DNA of 54,605 nt from Promethearchaeota archaeon (GTDB taxonomy: Archaea; Asgardarchaeota; Lokiarchaeia; Sigynarchaeales; SOKP01), in NCBI GenBank assembly GCA_014730295.1, contig WJIN01000130.1, positions 1 to 54,605 on the forward strand. The letters run 5' to 3'. The translations under genes were made by a program, and so were the position numbers. The notes beneath the pieces were generated by a model that saw only the letters and a list, made by a program, of their open reading frames with translations, was not told where the DNA came from and did not search any database. This document shows positions 17,836 through 26,426 of this stretch, piece after piece. Every line of letters begins with the position of its first letter. Positions within the stretch are counted from its first letter, which is position 1.

Positions 17836-18755
17836 AAATCAGGCACCTCCTGAAGTTCAAATTTATGAGCTCCTCCAATTAAATCAGAGAGTGAGCTATA
17901 ATCATTTTCAATTAAGAAGTATTCTAAATCTTTATTAATTGTCTTTAAGAGCTGCACACCATTATAGAACGCTGTACCGATTTGCACCGCACTCGCACCC
18001 GCTAATATAAATTCTATAACATCTTCCCAACTGAATATTCCTCCGCATCCAATAATCGGAATATGTAGCGCTTCATAAAGATCATAGACTTTTTTTACCG
18101 CAATCGGATGGATTGCTTGACCAGATAACCCTCCACTGCCGTGGGATAAAATAGGTCTTTTTGTATTAACGTCAATTGCCATAGCTGCTATTGTATTAAT
18201 CGCAACCACGGCATCGGCACCTCCTTTTTCGGCGGCAAGTCCAATTTCCGTAATGTCGGTCACATTAGGATTAAGTTTTACAAAAAGCGGTATAGATATT
18301 TCTCTTTTTAGCGATTTCACCAAGGAGCTAGTAAGATCTGGATTTATTCCGATTGAAGAAACTTTAGCGTGTGGACAAGAAATATTTATTTCTATCGCGT
18401 CGCATCCATAATTTTCCGCTTTTAGCGCTACTTCAATATATGATTCAATTGTATCTCCAAAAATACTTACAATCAAAGGGAAATCGAACTGTTTAATTTT
18501 CTCGATTTCCTCTTGAAATTCATTTATTCCTGGATTCGCCAATCCTACACTGTTTATGAATGTTTTTGAGAACAACTCAAAAATGGATGGATTTTTATAG
18601 CCTTTTCTTGGTCTTGGTCCAATCGATTTAGAGGTTATTGCTCCCGCCCCAGCATCCATCACTCTCTTCATAGAAGAATATGAGACACCTAATATCCCAG
18701 ATGCTAAAATTAAAGGTGATTTTAATTTTAGTCCGCAAATGTTTGTGTCCAGCAT
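17832..18755 (-). CDS. pyrD: Dihydroorotate dehydrogenase, class 1B catalytic subunit
   Basis: A 307-residue FMN TIM-barrel enzyme that oxidises dihydroorotate to orotate. Hallmarks are the N-terminal LKSPLILASGILG, SVGLANPGI, the catalytic-loop INISCPHAKVSS (Cys base of class 1B), KLNPNVTDI and the FMN phosphate site GCGGIFSWEDVIEFILAGASAV. Class 1B is supported by the downstream, overlapping pyrK. It shares a 63-bp intergenic region with the divergent nop5 gene. Confidence 0.95.
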   Translation of the reverse strand: MLDTNICGLKLKSPLILASGILGVSYSSMKRVMDAGAGAITSKSIGPRPRKGYKNPSIFELFSKTFINSVGLANPGINEFQEEIEKIKQFDFPLIVSIFGDTIESYIEVALKAENYGCDAIEINISCPHAKVSSIGINPDLTSSLVKSLKREISIPLFVKLNPNVTDITEIGLAAEKGGADAVVAINTIAAMAIDVNTKRPILSHGSGGLSGQAIHPIAVKKVYDLYEALHIPIIGCGGIFSWEDVIEFILAGASAVQIGTAFYNGVQLLKTINKDLEYFLIENDYSSLSDLIGGAHKFELQEVPDF

Positions 18756-18818
18756 TATTATTATTTAAGCATCAAACATTAATAATATTACAAGTCTATA
18801 TATAAGAGCGGCTATAAA
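18756..18818. promoter_or_regulatory. Divergent pyrD / nop5 promoter region
   Basis: Only 63 bases separate two divergent operons. A strong TATA element TCTATATATAAG at 18795-18806 lies 13-24 bases before the nop5 ATG, leaving almost no leader, so nop5 mRNA is probably leaderless. On the other strand an AT-rich element near 18775-18790 would serve pyrD. Confidence 0.5.
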
Positions 18819-20000
18819 ATGGAATGCTATATTATTGATACCTTAATTGGGATTTTTGCTCTAGATAACGGAGGGAATCTTTTGAATTACAGGGATTTTA
18901 ATACTAATCTACAAAAATCAATAAACTTCTTTAATAATCTTGATCAAGGAGAATTATCAGAAGAATATCTAAGCCTATTAAACGAGCTTAAAAACTCTGG
19001 GTTTGATGTATTTATATATGATAATGAAAATCTGGCAAATATCACAACGGATAAAATAGATATGACTATTAAATTGGATACATCTTCATTAGAATTTAAA
19101 AATTTTCGTTTATCCCTAATTGAGAGATTAAAATCAATCGGATTGACTTATTCGGAAGACGAAATTTCGAAAAGATATAAAGAGATTAGCGAAGAATTAA
19201 TCCGACAAAAAGTTAGAGAAGCGGGGGAAAAGAAGGATAAATCCATTATTCAAGTAATCGAAACATTAGATACTCTCAAAGACACAATAAGTCAATTTTC
19301 AAGCCGACTAAGAGAATGGTACGGATTACATTTCCCGGAACTTACAGACAAAATTATCGAAGATAATATAGCGTTAGCCAAAATTGTTGCGAAAATAGGA
19401 AACAGAAAGAATTATAATAAAAAGAGATTCCAAGAAGAGTTTGAATTTCCCCAACAGCTTATAGAAAAGTTAATAAATATGTCTAAGAAATCAATGGGCG
19501 CTAAAATAGACCTAAAGATGGTGAAAGAGTTCGCCAACCAGATACTTTTAATGGATGAATATAGAATATCATTGGAATTGCACTTAGAAAACTTAATGGA
19601 AGCTACTGCGCCGAATATTCAAGCAATTGTGGGTTCACTAATAGGTGCTAAATTAATTGCAAAAGCTGGTAATCTTCGAAAATTAGCGTTTATGCCGGCT
19701 TCAAGAATTCAGTTATTAGGTGCCGAAACTGCGTTATATCGACATCTAAAAACGGGACAAAAGCTTCCAAAGCATGGAATTATATTTCAATGGCAACAAA
19801 TCAGGGGAAATCCCCCATGGGTTAGGGGAAATATAGCACGATTAATCGCGGGAAAATTGGGTTTAGCAGCAAAAGTAGACTACTTTTCTGGCGATTTTAT
19901 TGGTGACCAATATGCCCAAGAAATTGAAGAAAAAATAGAAGAGATAAAAGAAAAGTATCCCACCCCCCCAGAAAGAAAACCAAAGAAAAAACGAAAATAG
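18819..20000 (+). CDS. nop5: Nop5 (Nop56/58), C/D box RNP core protein
   Basis: The 393-residue scaffold protein of the archaeal box C/D RNA 2'-O-methylation complex. It holds fibrillarin through its N-terminal domain, dimerises by a central coiled coil (about 130-220) and binds L7Ae-RNA with the Nop domain, recognisable as ATAPNIQAIVGSLIGAKLIA and GAETALYRHL. The C-terminus is a basic KPKKKRK tail. Length and layout match archaeal Nop5. First gene of a two-gene operon, 17 bases before fibrillarin, as in most archaea. Confidence 0.96.
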   Translation: MECYIIDTLIGIFALDNGGNLLNYRDFNTNLQKSINFFNNLDQGELSEEYLSLLNELKNSGFDVFIYDNENLANITTDKIDMTIKLDTSSLEFKNFRLSLIERLKSIGLTYSEDEISKRYKEISEELIRQKVREAGEKKDKSIIQVIETLDTLKDTISQFSSRLREWYGLHFPELTDKIIEDNIALAKIVAKIGNRKNYNKKRFQEEFEFPQQLIEKLINMSKKSMGAKIDLKMVKEFANQILLMDEYRISLELHLENLMEATAPNIQAIVGSLIGAKLIAKAGNLRKLAFMPASRIQLLGAETALYRHLKTGQKLPKHGIIFQWQQIRGNPPWVRGNIARLIAGKLGLAAKVDYFSGDFIGDQYAQEIEEKIEEIKEKYPTPPERKPKKKRK

Positions 20001-20017
20001 CGAGTTGATTTATAATA

Positions 20018-20707
20018 ATGAACAATATTAAAATCCGAAAACATCCAAAAATTTATAACGTTTTCATATCGGGTCCATTAAGCAATCCACGTTTATATAC
20101 AAGGAATTTAGTTCCAGGAAGGAAAATATACGATGAAAAATTAATCAAGAGTGAGGGTATAGAATATAGAAGTTGGGATCCGGAACGCAGTAAACTCGCA
20201 GCGATTTTTATAAATGATCCATCAACAAATTTTTTGAAAAAGGGGATTAAATGTCTTTATTTAGGTGCCGCCTCTGGAACTACTGTTTCTCATCTCAGCG
20301 ATATATTACCAAATGGAATCATATATGCTGTGGAGTTTGCCGAACGGAGTATGCGTCAATTAATTCAAAACACTTCTGATAGAAAGAATATCATTCCAAT
20401 TTTGGCCGACGCTCGACATCCTGTAGAATTTGCAAACACTATATTCACAGATATAGATTTAATATACCAAGATGTAGCTCAACCGACGCAAGCAGAAATA
20501 AGTGTAAAAAATGGAGATTATTATCTAAAAGAAAAGGGAAAGTTAATATTGGTTATTAAATCTCAATCTATTGACAGTGTCTCTAAGTCCGAACAAGTAT
20601 ATAAAGAAGAGAAAAAATTCCTAGAGGAATCGGGATATTCAATTCAAGAAAGCATCAATATTCACAATTTTGCAAAAAATCACATCGTATTAATCTCAGA
20701 GAAATGA
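20018..20707 (+). CDS. flpA: Fibrillarin-like rRNA/tRNA 2'-O-methyltransferase
   Basis: A 229-residue SAM-dependent methyltransferase, the catalytic component of box C/D RNPs. The family motifs are present: YRSWDPERSKLAA near the N-terminus, the SAM loop YLGAASGTTVSHLSDI, and IYQDVAQPTQ with the catalytic Asp. Lys in LVIKSQSID completes the usual set. It directly follows nop5, its structural partner. The length is normal for archaeal fibrillarin, which lacks the eukaryotic GAR domain. Confidence 0.96.
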   Translation: MNNIKIRKHPKIYNVFISGPLSNPRLYTRNLVPGRKIYDEKLIKSEGIEYRSWDPERSKLAAIFINDPSTNFLKKGIKCLYLGAASGTTVSHLSDILPNGIIYAVEFAERSMRQLIQNTSDRKNIIPILADARHPVEFANTIFTDIDLIYQDVAQPTQAEISVKNGDYYLKEKGKLILVIKSQSIDSVSKSEQVYKEEKKFLEESGYSIQESINIHNFAKNHIVLISEK

Positions 20708-20765
20708 TTTGTTTAAAGATTGCGTAGTGTTTACTAGGTTAGATATCTAATCGAATTCCTATATT

Positions 20766-21485
20766 TCACTCAAAATATTGAGTTATTTTTTTATTATATA
20801 GTTCTAAGTCTAACATTTTTTTTGTCGTTTCCCATGTTTTTCTTGCAAAGGGAGGTGCTTTTTTTTCTGATCGTATCCATTCTCTCAAAAACTTTGTAGT
20901 TTTTTTATCTGATGGATATCCTGATCCCAAATCTGAATATCCTAAATTAAGATATTTTTCCCTTAGATTATCGATGATTACATCTCGTTTATGTTTTGCG
21001 ATTATGGAAGCTGCAGAAACAATAGGATATTTCTCATCCGCTTTATGTTCTGAGATTATCTTATGAGGTATATAATTTAACTTCTCGACGATAAACTCTC
21101 TGAATCTTTCTTCGCTCGTGTCTGCGGCATCCATATAAATAATATCAGGTTTTAAATCATTGATAATTTGTGCGAATTTGTTTATTTCAAGCATATTCAA
21201 GTTAATAGCCTTCTCAATTCTTTGGTCTATTTCTTGAGTTGATACAATCAGTTCTTTATAACACACACACTGAGTCTTTATTAATTTTGAAAACGTGATT
21301 CGCTTTTTTTTACTTAATTGTTTTGAATCTTTTACATTTATCTCCTCTAAATATTTCAAATTCGACTCAGTAAAACAGACACCACATACCACTAGCGGAC
21401 CTAAGACGGGACCTTTCGGGTGGATGAACGATATGTTCTATAAACTCCCGGCCTCATCAATCCCGCACACTAAATAATTTTTCAT
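20766..21485 (-). CDS. rnhB: Ribonuclease HII interrupted by a 30-nt putative BHB intron
   Basis: The gene reads as join of exon 1 (21485-21445) and exon 2 (21414-20766), 690 bases, 229 residues. RNase HII cleaves RNA in RNA/DNA hybrids. Exon 1 gives MKNYLVCGIDEAG, with the first catalytic acids D10-E11. Exon 2 continues with GPVLGPLVVCGV, a YMDAADTSEERF segment and SAASIIAKHKRD. Without excision the ATG frame hits a TAG three codons after GIDEAG. With it, the universally conserved DEAGRGP motif is restored exactly, Arg14 being split AG|A. A naive reading would start at GTG 21392 and give 208 residues lacking the catalytic DE, so that start is rejected. The gene is convergent with fibrillarin. 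Confidence 0.85.
21415..21444 (-). other. Putative BHB intron in the rnhB mRNA
   Basis: Reading the minus strand, exon 1 ends GCCGGGAG and exon 2 starts AGGTCCCG. The central helix pairs exon CGGG with intron CCCG (4 bp). It is flanked by a 5' bulge AGU, cut AG|U, and a 3' bulge AAA, cut AA|A, the same geometry as the tRNA introns in this window. Outside, GAUGAGGC can pair with GUCCCGUC with one mismatch and one extra G. Inside, the intron closes as GAAC-AUAUC-GUUC after an asymmetric internal loop, so the intron-side helix is relaxed. The intron carries an in-frame TAG. Length is a multiple of three, so only the stop and the 10 extra codons, not a frameshift, disrupt the frame. Confidence 0.75.
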
Positions 21486-21644
21486 AACCTATATTATTCT
21501 CAGATATATGATACAATAATGTTTAAATCTAATTATTTGAAATTTATAAAAGCACTATATCTGAATTGAAGAAAATTTACTAATACTAAAAAGAATAATT
21601 TTCCAATAAAAGGGGAAAAAGATTTTTAAATTTCAAGAATGATT

Positions 21645-22658
21645 CTATGATGCTGGTTTTTCTGAACCTTGAATAAATTCAATAAATTCATTCTCATCAT
21701 CTATTTTTTCTAATTTTTTAATCTTAATAACGGGGATCTGTTCTTTTTTAAGAAGTTGCGGGATTTTTATATCATCATTAATAATCCAGAGTGAGTGTTT
21801 GTGAAATAATTTAGCAAATATTCGAAGATAACTTAAATTAATCTTTCTGAGATGCTCTTTTATATGGGAAATTTCGGAAAAGAGGGGATAAAAATTACTT
21901 TCACAATCAAGTTCTAAATCTTTTGAAGAGATAATCATTTCAAATGGAAATCTCCCCTTTTTGTAAAAATATGATCTGATACCGATATCCCTAATAACGT
22001 TTTGTATATGTTCTTCAAAAGGATTAAGGTCTTGGTTCTTTTCTACACCCTCTTCCTTAAAATCGAATTTAAATCTCCAATTTAAAACGTTGATATTTCG
22101 TAAGAATGTATCGGTTCCTAATACGGCCTCTAATTTCTCGGCAACTTCCATAGAAGGGCGCATATTTTCACTTTCATATGAACAGATGGTGCGTTTTGTC
22201 ACACCAATTCTTTCTGACAATTCTTTTCTCGAGATTTTTTGCTCTTCTCTTACTTCTTTCATAAGTTCTCCGTCAAGAAAAACAACGCCACCACCTCTCC
22301 GAGCCAATATAAATGGGAAAAGTTGATATTTCAATATGTTTTCTAAAGTATCGATCGTGATGAAGGGAAGATCTTCTCGTAAATAAATTGTATTATCTTC
22401 AAGATTTTGATATCTGTTTCTAACTCCAATTAGAAGAGGTTTTGATTTGAGGATCTTGGAGAGAATCTTGATGCCTCTCAGCATATCGATATCAATATTA
22501 TCGATGTTAGAAAAAGCTTTTACAATAAAGACTAAATCATTTTTTTTCACAATGAAATCGTAACAATAATTTTGTCGCTTGGAATCGAAATTAAAGGTAA
22601 AAATTTCAAAATTTGCTTTCTTCAGTAATTCTTCAATCTTTTGTAAAATTTTTTCCAT
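21645..22658 (-). CDS. Archaeal HTH transcriptional regulator (COG1395-like)
   Basis: A 337-residue protein with an N-terminal alpha/beta domain (residues about 1-110) resembling a nuclease fold (YDFIVKKNDLVFIVKAFSN). A Cro/XRE-type helix-turn-helix follows at about 130-190: ELMKEVREEQKISRKELSER, then GVTKRTICSYESENMRPS. The C-terminal ~140 residues are unassigned alpha/beta. This arrangement is the archaeal family of putative HTH regulators with an N-terminal nuclease-like domain. Target genes are unknown. Monocistronic, followed on the same strand by another regulator-like gene (22723-23538) with its own start. Confidence 0.8.
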   Translation of the reverse strand: MEKILQKIEELLKKANFEIFTFNFDSKRQNYCYDFIVKKNDLVFIVKAFSNIDNIDIDMLRGIKILSKILKSKPLLIGVRNRYQNLEDNTIYLREDLPFITIDTLENILKYQLFPFILARRGGGVVFLDGELMKEVREEQKISRKELSERIGVTKRTICSYESENMRPSMEVAEKLEAVLGTDTFLRNINVLNWRFKFDFKEEGVEKNQDLNPFEEHIQNVIRDIGIRSYFYKKGRFPFEMIISSKDLELDCESNFYPLFSEISHIKEHLRKINLSYLRIFAKLFHKHSLWIINDDIKIPQLLKKEQIPVIKIKKLEKIDDENEFIEFIQGSEKPAS

Positions 22659-22722
22659 ATCCTATTTATATTATGATAATGCTTTTTAAAAATTTTTTTT
22701 GTTATCAGAAATAAGAGGTGGT

Positions 22723-23538
22723 TCAGAAGTAATATTTGAATATATTGAGAATTTCTTTACCCGTATCAGTGATAAAAATTTTCTTATTTCTTTTATCTTT
22801 TGACACGTTAATGTAGTTTAATTCAGAATTTAGTCGATTCAGATATTTCTTACTCTTCATATATTTGCTTGCTTGAAGCTTTCTCTCGTCTTTATTTTTG
22901 CTCTTTAGTGTGAGAATATTTTCCGTATATAAACTTTCTACCAAATTCTTTTTAAAAATGTATTTTTGTCTTGAATCGTCATATTGTTTGTCTTTATACC
23001 GCTCAGTAATCATTCGTTCAATCAATCTCAAGATATCTACATAAATTTTTTTTGGTTTTTTTATTGGGAAGGTTAATGGTTCTTTAATTATCATTTCACC
23101 TTTATGTTCTGGACCTTCCCCCATAGGGTCATATTTTGTAGAGTAAACATAGTAAATATCACAATTCCATAATTCTGAAGCTTCTACAGATGCGATTGCG
23201 GTGACCTTCGATCCGGATCCAACATTGATATAAATCTTACAATTTTGGTTTTCTTCCCGTTCTTTTTTGATGATTTTAGAAAGCTCTTGCATAACTTCAA
23301 TATAATCTGTATAGTCAACCTCCTTTTGAATTATCTCTAATTGTGGTAGATTTTCCTTTAGTAAACTGAGATTTTTTTCTAAATACTCCAAATTCTCATC
23401 CTTTTGGCCCGTTTCACGAATAATTGCGGTAAAATAATACATGGTGTTTGGTGGATGGTTTAGTAACGGATTAGTTATACGGTGGGTCTCTCGGGAATTG
23501 AATACTATATGAACTTGTTTAATGAACATAATAATCAC
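22723..23538 (-). CDS. CARF-like domain plus winged helix (HFX_2341/DUF6293-like)
   Basis: The 271-residue product has an N-terminal Rossmann-like domain with KIYINVGSGSKVTAIASVEAS near residues 100-120, the loop expected of CARF-type domains that bind cyclic oligoadenylates or other nucleotides. A KKPKKIYVDILR linker leads to a winged-helix tail (about 190-271). The order matches archaeal HFX_2341-type regulators. No CRISPR array or cas gene is in the window, so this is likely a nucleotide-sensing regulator used elsewhere. M4 (MFIKQVHIVF) is the more likely start, since the family begins at the first strand. Confidence 0.65.
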   Translation of the reverse strand: MIIMFIKQVHIVFNSRETHRITNPLLNHPPNTMYYFTAIIRETGQKDENLEYLEKNLSLLKENLPQLEIIQKEVDYTDYIEVMQELSKIIKKEREENQNCKIYINVGSGSKVTAIASVEASELWNCDIYYVYSTKYDPMGEGPEHKGEMIIKEPLTFPIKKPKKIYVDILRLIERMITERYKDKQYDDSRQKYIFKKNLVESLYTENILTLKSKNKDERKLQASKYMKSKKYLNRLNSELNYINVSKDKRNKKIFITDTGKEILNIFKYYF

Positions 23539-23758
23539 TTCTTATAAATAGTGTTAAATGAAAGGTATTAATAAGTTTAATTAAAAATCGTTTAGTAATA
23601 TTATTTCCCTAACAAATCCCAACGAATAAAAAAGGTAATAATGACGTCTAGATATTTATACTTTTTTTAAAAGGTTGATGATCAAATCTTACGATCAAAA
23701 AATGGTCTCCTTAAATTTAAAAATATTTGATTCTAACTTTTCTCTAAGGTAGATAATT

Positions 23759-24232
23759 ATGAATGTATATATAATGTACGACACCCAGTTTGGAAATGGA
23801 AAGATCTTAGCGGAGGCATTCAAAAAGGAATTATCTGGTGAATATGAAGTCAAAACGGGGGATGTAAAAGATATAGACCCCCAAAAAGTCGCAAATGATA
23901 ACCCAGACGTGTTGATATTAGGTGGAGCCATCCGGATGTTTCGAGGAGCAACAAAATCAAAAAAATGGCTAAAAAAGTTAGACAAAGAATTAAGTTCTAA
24001 AGGATATAATATTAAATATGCTACAGAGTTCTTGACCCATGGATTGCCCACTGATAAAGTACAAGGATTCAAAAAAAGGTATCATAAAAAGCTCGAAAAG
24101 GCATCTAGTATTAAAAATATATATCCAGAAATATTGACCGCTCGAGTAAAGGAACAAGAGGGTCCTATATTAGATTCAGAGATGGAAAAAGCTCAGAATT
24201 ACATTCAAGAATTTATAAAGTGGATAAAATAA
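23759..24232 (+). CDS. Flavodoxin-like protein
   Basis: A 157-residue flavodoxin fold, probably an FMN-binding electron carrier. The first strand and phosphate loop are MNVYIMYDTQFGNGKILAEA; the T/S-x-T-G-x-T loop is altered to TQFGNG, keeping the spacing. The third strand DVLILGGAIRMFRGA and the later KYATEFLTHGLPTDK fit the flavin-contact loops. It is short, as in flavodoxin and the flavodoxin-domain FldA/protoporphyrinogen-oxidase group. Monocistronic, AT-rich 190-bp gap before metK. Whether it still binds FMN is unproven given the changed loop. Confidence 0.75.
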   Translation: MNVYIMYDTQFGNGKILAEAFKKELSGEYEVKTGDVKDIDPQKVANDNPDVLILGGAIRMFRGATKSKKWLKKLDKELSSKGYNIKYATEFLTHGLPTDKVQGFKKRYHKKLEKASSIKNIYPEILTARVKEQEGPILDSEMEKAQNYIQEFIKWIK

Positions 24233-24423
24233 TTAGATCGTTCTTCTCCAATTTTTGTTTGAAATATTTCATACACTTTTTTTTTATTTATTATTTATTT
24301 GATCTTTCTTGTAATTCTTGATATTCATGTAAAAAGCAAAGATTAAACACATTGAGATAATCAAAAGGTTTTTTTTAAATCCTTCAAATATAAAATCATT
24401 CAAGTTATCATAAATGATGTTAA

Positions 24424-25653
24424 ATGCTAAAAATAGATGAAGCAAAATTTACCGAAATCGAGAAGTCAGATTTTCCCGAGTTGTGTGAACGAAAGGGAGT
24501 CGGACATCCGGATTCTGTCTGTGATGCGGCAGCCGATCTAAGCTCTCGGATGCTTTGCAAATATTATTTCGAAAACTTTGGACGATATTATCACCATAAT
24601 GTCGATAAAGCGGCTTTAGTCGGAGGAATAGCCAAACCAGAATTTGGTGGAGGCAAAATTTTAGAACCACAATATTTTCTCATCGTAGGAAGAGCAATCA
24701 ACCAAATATTCAGAGACGATAAATTGGAATATATTCCTGTCGCAACAATTGTTCTTGATGCGTGCCGACAAGTAGTATCAGATGTATTTAGAAATTTAGA
24801 TTTAACCTCACAAATTCAATTTGATTATGCGGTAAAACCAGGTTCAATCGATCTTACTGGAGTTTTTGAAGAATCGGATGTAATGGAACAGATTCCTTTG
24901 GCAAATGATACGAGTTTTGGTGTGGGATTTGCTCCATTATCTGACTGTGAAAGGATCACCTTAGAGACGGAGCGCTTACTTAATTCCGACAAATTTAAGG
25001 ATAAATGTCCCGGTTCAGGGGAGGATATTAAAGTAATGTCCACTAGAACGGGAAATAAAGTAGACATCACCATAGCGAATGCGATGGTAAGTAAATATAT
25101 TCTAGATAAAGGAGAATACAGTAATTATATCGATCAAATAAGAGATTCTACCCTCGATTTGGCTAATGAATTAATTCCTGAAAGAGATGTGAATGTCTCG
25201 GTAAATGTTGGAGATAATATTGATCAAGATATTATGTATCTTACAATTACAGGAACGAGTGCGGAAGCAGGAGATGATGGCGAAGTTGGCCGTGGAAATC
25301 GAGCGAATGGATTAATCACTCCATGTCGAACTATGTCACTTGAAGCCGTCTGCGGAAAGAATCCTATCAACCATGTAGGAAAAATATACAACGTCCTCGC
25401 CAATAATATGGCAAAAAGAATATATGAAAAGGGAGAAGGCGATATTAAAGAAGTACATGTAAAATTATTGTCCCAGATCGGTCGCCCAATTACCGATCCC
25501 TGGGTAAATTCGATATCTTTGATCCCCGCTGATAACGTTTCCTTTTCAAGTATTGAAAAAGTTGCCAAAGAAGTCTCTGATGAATTATTGACCAAAGAAA
25601 ACATTATAAATCTCAGAGAACGTCTGATAGCCGGAAAAGAACAAGTATTTTAA
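24424..25653 (+). CDS. mat: S-adenosylmethionine synthetase, archaeal type
   Basis: A 409-residue methionine adenosyltransferase of the archaeal class, distinct from bacterial MetK. It makes SAM from ATP and methionine. Recognisable blocks are ERKGVGHPDSVCDAAAD near residue 22, KAALVGGIAKPEFGGGKI, FGVGFAPLSDCERITLE and TGTSAEAGDDGEVGRGNRAN. The length is as expected. Its product serves the radical SAM enzymes and the fibrillarin methyltransferase encoded in this window, but it is not cotranscribed with them. The TATA-like ATATAAAATC upstream gives a short leader. Confidence 0.97.
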   Translation: MLKIDEAKFTEIEKSDFPELCERKGVGHPDSVCDAAADLSSRMLCKYYFENFGRYYHHNVDKAALVGGIAKPEFGGGKILEPQYFLIVGRAINQIFRDDKLEYIPVATIVLDACRQVVSDVFRNLDLTSQIQFDYAVKPGSIDLTGVFEESDVMEQIPLANDTSFGVGFAPLSDCERITLETERLLNSDKFKDKCPGSGEDIKVMSTRTGNKVDITIANAMVSKYILDKGEYSNYIDQIRDSTLDLANELIPERDVNVSVNVGDNIDQDIMYLTITGTSAEAGDDGEVGRGNRANGLITPCRTMSLEAVCGKNPINHVGKIYNVLANNMAKRIYEKGEGDIKEVHVKLLSQIGRPITDPWVNSISLIPADNVSFSSIEKVAKEVSDELLTKENIINLRERLIAGKEQVF

Positions 25654-25817
25654 TACATATATTAGATAAGTGATCAATCCTTATTTTTATTCTTTTTTTC
25701 AAAATTTCATATCCCTATATTGTATTTGTGAGGAGTTTTAAGGGAAAAATCTTTAAAATTATAAATGAAGATCTTAATTATATTATAATTTGATATGGTT
25801 TCGAAATAGAGACTAAC

Positions 25818-26087
25818 ATGAGTTTAGATAAATGGATTAAGTCGGATGAGAAGAAGGAAGAGAAAGAGGAGAAACCAGAAAAAAAGAGACTAGAGACTGA
25901 AGTTATCAAAAAACCTAAAGATGAGAAATCGAAAAAACAAGAAGAACCTCCGAAATTAAAAAAATTTGTGCTCATATGTTCAAATTCTAAGTGCAATTAT
26001 CAAAAGACATTGATGAAACGAGAGCTCTCAGATAGAGATAAGATATGCCCTCGATGTAAGAAGGAGATGAAAGTGAAAGAAGCATAA
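25818..26087 (+). CDS. Small zinc-ribbon protein with charged N-terminus
   Basis: An 89-residue protein. The first ~48 residues are almost all Lys/Glu (likely disordered or helical). The C-terminal part is a zinc-ribbon of C54-x4-C59 and C77-P-R-C80 type (LICSNSKCNYQK and KICPRCKK). I do not recognise a family; a nucleic-acid or protein-binding role is plausible. It converges on the 26100-26336 gene, leaving only 12 bases between stop codons. Confidence 0.7.
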   Translation: MSLDKWIKSDEKKEEKEEKPEKKRLETEVIKKPKDEKSKKQEEPPKLKKFVLICSNSKCNYQKTLMKRELSDRDKICPRCKKEMKVKEA

Positions 26088-26099
26088 ATTATGATTATA

Positions 26100-26336
26100 T
26101 TATGGCGGTGCTTTGAGTGGTGTTTCGAGATTAAGTTTCCGTTCACAATATGGGCATGTGTCTTTCTTTTTCTTATATTTCAAAATGAGGTAAATTATAT
26201 AGCCAAGACCGAAAGTTAAACACACAAAAAAGAAGATGAGTTCATGATACTTATGATCAAAATTTTTTCTGCGTGGTAGAACCATACGTTCGCAAGTTGG
26301 ACAGTACACTTTTTTATCTTTCACTTTACTCAACAA
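26100..26336 (-). CDS. Small membrane protein with two CxxC knuckles (LITAF-like layout)
   Basis: This 78-residue protein has C12-P-T-C15, a hydrophobic stretch of about 20 residues (33-52), then C61-P-Y-C64. A zinc ribbon split by a membrane-inserted hydrophobic segment is the layout of the eukaryotic LITAF domain. The intervening Gly/Pro spacing is not that of LITAF, so the comparison is structural and tentative. Positively charged residues on both sides of the hydrophobic segment (PRRKN, KYKKKK) suggest either a hairpin or a single span. Confidence 0.65.
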   Translation of the reverse strand: MLSKVKDKKVYCPTCERMVLPRRKNFDHKYHELIFFFVCLTFGLGYIIYLILKYKKKKDTCPYCERKLNLETPLKAPP

Positions 26337-26426
26337 TTAGAATAATGTAGGATATAATATATAATTAAAAAAGCTTTTTAAAAATTAAAACCTCTCTTTA
26401 TTTTTTTAAAGCACGTAGAAAATTTG

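Noticed and set aside
20766..21392. A GTG-started 208-residue RNase HII
   Set aside because: It would lack the GIDEAG strand and two catalytic acids that precede GPVLGP; an upstream exon encodes them exactly.
20766..21485. rnhB as a simple pseudogene
   Set aside because: Only one event separates it from a normal gene, its length is a multiple of three, it falls inside the most conserved motif without changing any other residue, and its junctions fit a BHB fold.
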